From Microbacteriaceae bacterium PS02070 (lineage in GTDB: Bacteria; Actinomycetota; Actinomycetes; Actinomycetales; Microbacteriaceae): 64,000 nt of DNA. Below the pieces are notes generated by a model. The model had not been told where the DNA came from. It did no database searches and was given only the letters and a program-made list of their open reading frames with translations. The stretch covers positions 785,948-849,947 of the forward strand of contig JASCPE010000001.1 of NCBI GenBank assembly GCA_029959865.1. Direction: 5' to 3'. The translations under genes were made by a program, and so were the position numbers. Positions 60,203 through 64,000 of this stretch are shown here, piece after piece. Every line of letters begins with the position of its first letter. Positions within the stretch are counted from its first letter, which is position 1.

Positions 60203-60913
60203 ATGAGTGATTTCGAGGCGGATGGGATCCGCATCCGGTCGCTGGAGGACGTGGCAGATTTCTTCGAAGCGAACCGCGTTCTCTCTCAGGTCTGGTCCGG
60301 CGACTCCAGTGGGATGCCTCCGAATCTGTTGCGCGCGCTCGCGCACTCGGGCAACTATGTCGTCGGTGTCTATGACGGCGACAGAATGATCGGTGCGTCT
60401 GCCGCATTCTTCGGTCCGCCGTCGGCCCGGTCCATGCACTCGCACATCACGGGCGTGCTTCCGGAGTACCAATCGCGAGGCCTCGGGCGCACCCTCAAGC
60501 AGCATCAGCGCGACTGGGCGTTCCGGCGTGACGTGGGGCACATCACCTGGACGTTCGATCCGCTCGTCGCGCGAAACGCCCACTTCAACCTCGCCATCCT
60601 CGGCGCCCGCGCCACCGAGTATCTCGTCGACCACTACGGTCCGATGGACGACGGCGTGAACCGTGGTGATGAGACCGATCGCCTCTTCGTGTCGTGGGCG
60701 ATCGCCGGCAAGCGGAGGGCGAACCCACTCGATGCCGACGTGGTCGCGACGGTCAAGATCCCTCGTGACATCGAAGCGCTGCGAGCACGTGCGCCAGACG
60801 AAGCGGCGCAGGCGCGCACGCGTGTGCGCGACGAGTTCCTGACGCTCCTCGGCGAGGGCCTGGTCATCGGTGGTTTCCGTGATGGCCCCGGCTACCTTTT
60901 CGTGCGACCGTGA
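60203..60913 (+). CDS. GNAT family N-acetyltransferase
   Basis: 236 residues from the ATG at 60203, 6 bases after TAGCGT (60191-60196). Acetyl-CoA loop in the YQSRGLGRTLKQHQR segment (Q/RxxGxG/A), preceded by MHSHITGVLPEY. WAIAGKRRANPL and a long C-terminal helix follow. Substrate unknown. Overlaps the next gene by GTGA, so co-expressed. Confidence 0.88.
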   Translation: MSDFEADGIRIRSLEDVADFFEANRVLSQVWSGDSSGMPPNLLRALAHSGNYVVGVYDGDRMIGASAAFFGPPSARSMHSHITGVLPEYQSRGLGRTLKQHQRDWAFRRDVGHITWTFDPLVARNAHFNLAILGARATEYLVDHYGPMDDGVNRGDETDRLFVSWAIAGKRRANPLDADVVATVKIPRDIEALRARAPDEAAQARTRVRDEFLTLLGEGLVIGGFRDGPGYLFVRP

Positions 60914-61293
60914 TTGCCGGAGACTGGACCCCGCACCGTCGGGACGACGGCGAGCAGGTGGGGTGGATCCGCCCCGAGGGCGACCTCTGGGTGGCGATCG
61001 ATGTCCTCGGTCGGGAGGTCGGGTCGCCACAGGAGTGGCTTGAGGCGGAGGCGGCGCTCGAGGAGCGGGGCCTGGCGTGGCTCGGAGATGTGTGGGTGCT
61101 CGAACGGGAGGGTTCCCCGGGCCTGCGGGTGCGGATCGTGGAGGTCTCGCCCGACGGCGTCGTCGTCAAGACCGACGACTTCGGCGCGATCGACGCACCC
61201 GTTGACGTCTTCCGGCTCGGTTTTCCGGCACCACCGTCGTTGCGCCTTCTTCGCCCCGGCGAGGACACGGGAGCATCCCCGTTCACGAGGTGA
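60910..61293 (+). CDS. Hypothetical protein
   Basis: 127 residues from a GTG overlapping the GNAT stop. Compact alpha/beta protein (DGEQVGWIRPEGDLWVAIDVLG, GLAWLGDVWVLEREG, VRIVEVSPDGVVVKTDDFG). No family recognised; translational coupling suggests it works with the acetyltransferase. Confidence 0.75.
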   Translation: MIAGDWTPHRRDDGEQVGWIRPEGDLWVAIDVLGREVGSPQEWLEAEAALEERGLAWLGDVWVLEREGSPGLRVRIVEVSPDGVVVKTDDFGAIDAPVDVFRLGFPAPPSLRLLRPGEDTGASPFTR

Positions 61294-61430
61294 GGCGCCG
61301 GCCCCGCTGACCGGCGGACAGCGCGGGCCAGATCGGTGCCACCCGGCCGCGGTGCGGAGCCGGACGTCGGTGGGCGCATGTTTCGGTATGTAAAAACTTG
61401 GTCGCATCTCACGTCGCTGCTTGATTTCGA

Positions 61431-61451
61431 TTAGTAAGTACGCTCTACTAA
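61431..61451. promoter_or_regulatory. Operator-like inverted repeat before ROK regulator
   Basis: TTAGTA-N9-TACTAA at 61431-61451, in an AT-rich island just 5 bases before the start codon. ROK repressors bind such TTAGTA-type palindromes near their own promoters, so autoregulation is likely. Confidence 0.7.
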
Positions 61452-61456
61452 CAAAC

Positions 61457-62623
61457 ATGTCAGCTGGTCAACCGACCCCCGCGCGGTCCGCGCACCCGTT
61501 CCACGGCGCGCGCGTGCTTCGCCCCGCCGGGAAGGTGCTTCCGGGGGAGGCGCGTGGATTTAACCGCGCTCTTGTTCTCCAGACCGTCTTCCATGTCGGA
61601 GCGATGAGCCGCGCCGACATCGCGCGCGAAACGGGGTTGACTCGCGTCACTGTCTCAGACCTCGTCGCGGAGCTCATGTCAGAGGGAATCCTTCGAGAGA
61701 CGGGCAGGCGTGAGGCGAACGGGCCGGGGAAGCCGGCCATCGTCGTGGACCTCGACCGCGATGGCAATCGGATCATCGCTCTCGACCTCTCCCGCGCCGA
61801 CGTGATCGCAGGCGCCGTCATGAGCCTGACAGGTGAGGTCCTCACCCGTCGTGAGATCGCCCTTCCCGCCGACCGCAGCGTCATCGCCGAAGCCGGGCGC
61901 ACGATCGTCCGCGAACTCATCGCCGAGGTCGATGTCACGATCGTGGGGATCGGTGCCGGGACCCCGGGGCTCGTCGACGAGCACGGTGTCGTGCGCAATG
62001 CTCCGAATCTCGGCTGGAGCGATTTCGATCTCGCCGGCTACCTCACGGCCGACACCGGACTGCCGGTGCTCGTCGCGAACGACGCCAACGCGGCGGTGAG
62101 AGCCGAGTACACCTTCGGTAACGCCCGCGACGACGTTCTCCTCGTCAAGGTCGACCACGGCGTCGGAGCGGGATTGCTCTCGGACGGCAGGCCCCTCAGT
62201 GGAGCCCGCTTCGCCGCCGGCGAGATCGGGCACGTCACCGTGGGAACGAGCGGCGGGCCGCCCTGCGCGTGCGGAAGAGTCGGATGTCTGGAGGCATGGC
62301 TTTCGGTGCCGGCGCTGACGGCTCGACTCGCCTTGGCTGACGACGAGTCAGAACGTGCGCATATTCTCCGCAGCGCCGGAGCGATGCTCGGCGTGGCTCT
62401 CGCACCGGTTGTCGCCGCCCTCGATCTCACCGAGATCGTCGTGAGCGGACCCGTCGACCTTCTGGCCGGGCCTCTCATCGAAGAAGCTCAGCTTGTCCTC
62501 CGCGAGCGCACGCTTTCCACCTCTCCCGATCGCGTCACCGTGCGAATGACTGAGCAGGGCGACGACATCGTCCTGGTCGGTGCCGCCGTCACCGTCCTCT
62601 CCGGGCGTCTCGGCGTGTCATGA
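61457..62623 (+). CDS. ROK family transcriptional regulator (NagC/XylR-like)
   Basis: About 388 residues from the ATG at 61457; an upstream TTG at 61421 lies in the promoter region. N-terminal winged helix (MSRADIARETGLTRVTVSDLVAEL), then a ROK domain with VDHGVGAGLLSDG, GEIGHVTVG and the zinc motif PCACGRVGCLEAW. Represses sugar-uptake genes until its sugar ligand binds. Directly followed by a sugar-binding lipoprotein, which is the likely target. Confidence 0.92.
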   Translation: MSAGQPTPARSAHPFHGARVLRPAGKVLPGEARGFNRALVLQTVFHVGAMSRADIARETGLTRVTVSDLVAELMSEGILRETGRREANGPGKPAIVVDLDRDGNRIIALDLSRADVIAGAVMSLTGEVLTRREIALPADRSVIAEAGRTIVRELIAEVDVTIVGIGAGTPGLVDEHGVVRNAPNLGWSDFDLAGYLTADTGLPVLVANDANAAVRAEYTFGNARDDVLLVKVDHGVGAGLLSDGRPLSGARFAAGEIGHVTVGTSGGPPCACGRVGCLEAWLSVPALTARLALADDESERAHILRSAGAMLGVALAPVVAALDLTEIVVSGPVDLLAGPLIEEAQLVLRERTLSTSPDRVTVRMTEQGDDIVLVGAAVTVLSGRLGVS

Positions 62624-62679
62624 CGAGATCCGACCTTCCGCAATATCCGTACCCGCACAGCAACCCGAAAGTAGGAAAA

Positions 62680-63960
62680 GTGAAGAAGACAACCTCCGCA
62701 TTCGCGCTCCTCGGCGCAGCCACGCTTGTCTTGGCAGGCTGCGCCGGCGGCACCGACGAGACCCCCGCAGACGATGGTGGGAGCGCCGAAGGCGCTGAGA
62801 TCCGCGTCTGGCTCGTCGGTACTGACACTCCCGAGGCCGCTCGCGAGTATCTGATCGACACGTTCGAGGCAGAGAACGAGGGCGCCACCCTCGTCATCGA
62901 AGAGCAGCAGTGGACCGGGCTGGTCGACAAGCTCACGACGAGCCTGTCCTCCAGCGACAGCCCCGACATCGTCGAGATGGGCAACACGCAGGCCCCCGCG
63001 TTCACCTCTGTCGGTGCTCTTCTGGACATCAGCGACATTCAGGAAGAGCTGGGTGGCGATGACCTCCTGCCCGGGTTCGTGGAAGCCGGCACGTACGAAG
63101 ACACCCTCTATGCCGCGCCGTACTACTCCGGCGCGCGCGTCATCTTCTACAACACCGCGATGTACGAGGCCGCCGGAGTCGAGGTGCCGACCACCATTGA
63201 CGAGTACGTGGCGAACGCGGAAGCGCTCGCAGCCGAGAACCCTGACGTCTCGGCCGTCTACTTCCCCGGCAAGGACTGGTACAACGCCCTGCCGTTCATC
63301 TGGGAAGCAGGAGGCGAAGTCGCGGTGCTTGGTGACGACGGTGCGTGGGATGCGCAGCTCTCCAGCCCCGAATCGGTCGCGGGCATCGAACAGGTGCAGG
63401 CCGTGATGAACACGTCGCTCGCCGCCAAGGACGGCGATGAGACAGAGGCGTGGGTGCCCTTCCGTACGGAGCAGGCAGCGACGCTGTCGGCGCCGAGCTG
63501 GGCATACTGGTCGATCATCGCTGACGAGGACGCCGCCGACACCGCCGTGACCGACACGACCGGATACTTCGCGCTCCCCGGTGCAGACGGCGGCGCAGCC
63601 CAGGTCTTCGCCGGCGGATCGAACGTCGGCATCGCCGCAGCGAGCGAGAACCCCGATCTCGCCAAGAGCGCACTGAAGATCATGCTCAGCGACGAATACC
63701 AGACGATCCTCGCCGAGGCAGGACTCGTTCCCGCTAAGACGTCGCTCAGCGGGTCCGTCGCGGCGGCGACGCCGGAGCTGGCTGCGATCATCGCTGACGC
63801 GGCGGTCAACGCAAAGCTCACGCCGGCCTCTCCGAAGTGGGCTGATGTCGAGGCGCAGGGCCTCCTGCAGGACTTCTTCGTCCAGGTCGCCAACGGCGGA
63901 GATGTCGCAACCCTCGCGGCAGATCTCGACACGAAGATCGAAGCCATCCTCAACGGCTGA
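62680..63960 (+). CDS. Sugar ABC transporter substrate-binding lipoprotein
   Basis: 426 residues from the GTG at 62680, selected because a lipoprotein signal (VKKTTSAFALLGAATLVLAGC) begins there with AGGA upstream; an ATG at 62620 overlapping the ROK stop would add 20 polar residues before it. Family 1 solute-binding protein: EIRVWLVGTDTPEA, YSGARVIFYNTAMYEAAGVEVP, GSNVGIAAASENPDL. Binds a sugar or oligosaccharide outside the membrane for an importer whose permeases should follow beyond the window. Confidence 0.9.
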   Translation: MKKTTSAFALLGAATLVLAGCAGGTDETPADDGGSAEGAEIRVWLVGTDTPEAAREYLIDTFEAENEGATLVIEEQQWTGLVDKLTTSLSSSDSPDIVEMGNTQAPAFTSVGALLDISDIQEELGGDDLLPGFVEAGTYEDTLYAAPYYSGARVIFYNTAMYEAAGVEVPTTIDEYVANAEALAAENPDVSAVYFPGKDWYNALPFIWEAGGEVAVLGDDGAWDAQLSSPESVAGIEQVQAVMNTSLAAKDGDETEAWVPFRTEQAATLSAPSWAYWSIIADEDAADTAVTDTTGYFALPGADGGAAQVFAGGSNVGIAAASENPDLAKSALKIMLSDEYQTILAEAGLVPAKTSLSGSVAAATPELAAIIADAAVNAKLTPASPKWADVEAQGLLQDFFVQVANGGDVATLAADLDTKIEAILNG

Positions 63961-63971
63961 TACCGATCCGT

Positions 63972-64000
63972 GGCCGGTCCGGCTCCGTTCCGGACCGGCC
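63972..64000 (+). terminator. Hairpin after the sugar-binding protein gene
   Basis: Perfect 11-bp inverted repeat GGCCGGTCCGG (63972-63982) and complement (63990-64000), loop CTCCGTT, reaching the window edge. Commonly found between binding-protein and permease genes, where it reduces downstream transcription. Confidence 0.75.

Overview
The window reads as a chromosome segment of a high-GC actinobacterium, most likely Microbacteriaceae and probably Microbacterium or a close relative. The reasons are the GC-rich codon use, a dnaK-grpE-dnaJ-hspR operon with HspR-type (HAIR) operators, an actinobacterial HelR-type RNA polymerase-recycling ATPase behind a rifamycin-associated-element-like palindrome, and many start codons placed 6-7 bases after a TANNNT box, the signature of leaderless actinobacterial transcripts. 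The genus is inference; there is no rRNA gene in the window.

Layout. 1-8.5 kb looks like the inner end of an acquired, defence-flavoured island: a partial unknown gene, a three-gene run (membrane protein, dynamin/Era-like GTPase, DEDDh exonuclease with a C-terminal BRCT domain), then a Fic protein overlapping a type I restriction HsdR. It ends at the 3' side of a tRNA-Gly(CCC). 8.7-15.1 kb holds dcd, helR, a divergent pair of MarR-like regulators with a shared multi-site operator, and an MFS transporter. 15.2-19.2 kb is the heat-shock operon. 19.2-25.8 kb is a molybdenum hydroxylase cluster (MocA-like, XdhC-like, a fused FeS/molybdopterin subunit and an FAD subunit) with an HTH regulator.

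26.4-31 kb is a translationally coupled three-gene exopolysaccharide operon: a processive GT2 synthase, an HlyD-like protein and a GH81 beta-1,3-glucanase lipoprotein. GT4 glycosyltransferases and lipid- or ligand-type proteins follow. At 35.0-35.1 kb a 73-bp symmetric palindrome covers the divergent promoters of an AraC/GlxA-type regulator and a small membrane protein. 36.2-38.4 kb is an N-domainless clpB with its own HAIR operator. 38.8-43.2 kb is a compact Asp23/Gls24 envelope-stress cluster with membrane anchors, CsbD, an ECF sigma factor and two further Asp23-like proteins, one of which may carry an anti-sigma-like part.

43.3-51 kb contains ArsR/SRPBCC, nitroreductase, RraA, an ABC-2 exporter and a two-component system whose response regulator lacks the phosphorylatable part of its receiver. 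Five copies of an exactly 83-nt doubly nested palindrome lie in the intergenic regions of this section, three of them in tandem. 51-61.3 kb is ordinary core metabolism and small regulators (pyrE, exoIII, HAD, SDR, DtxR, SpoU methylase, MATE, M13 peptidase, a fused ArsR-SRPBCC gene), mostly with leaderless promoters. The window ends with a ROK regulator and the lipoprotein of a sugar ABC importer followed by a hairpin.
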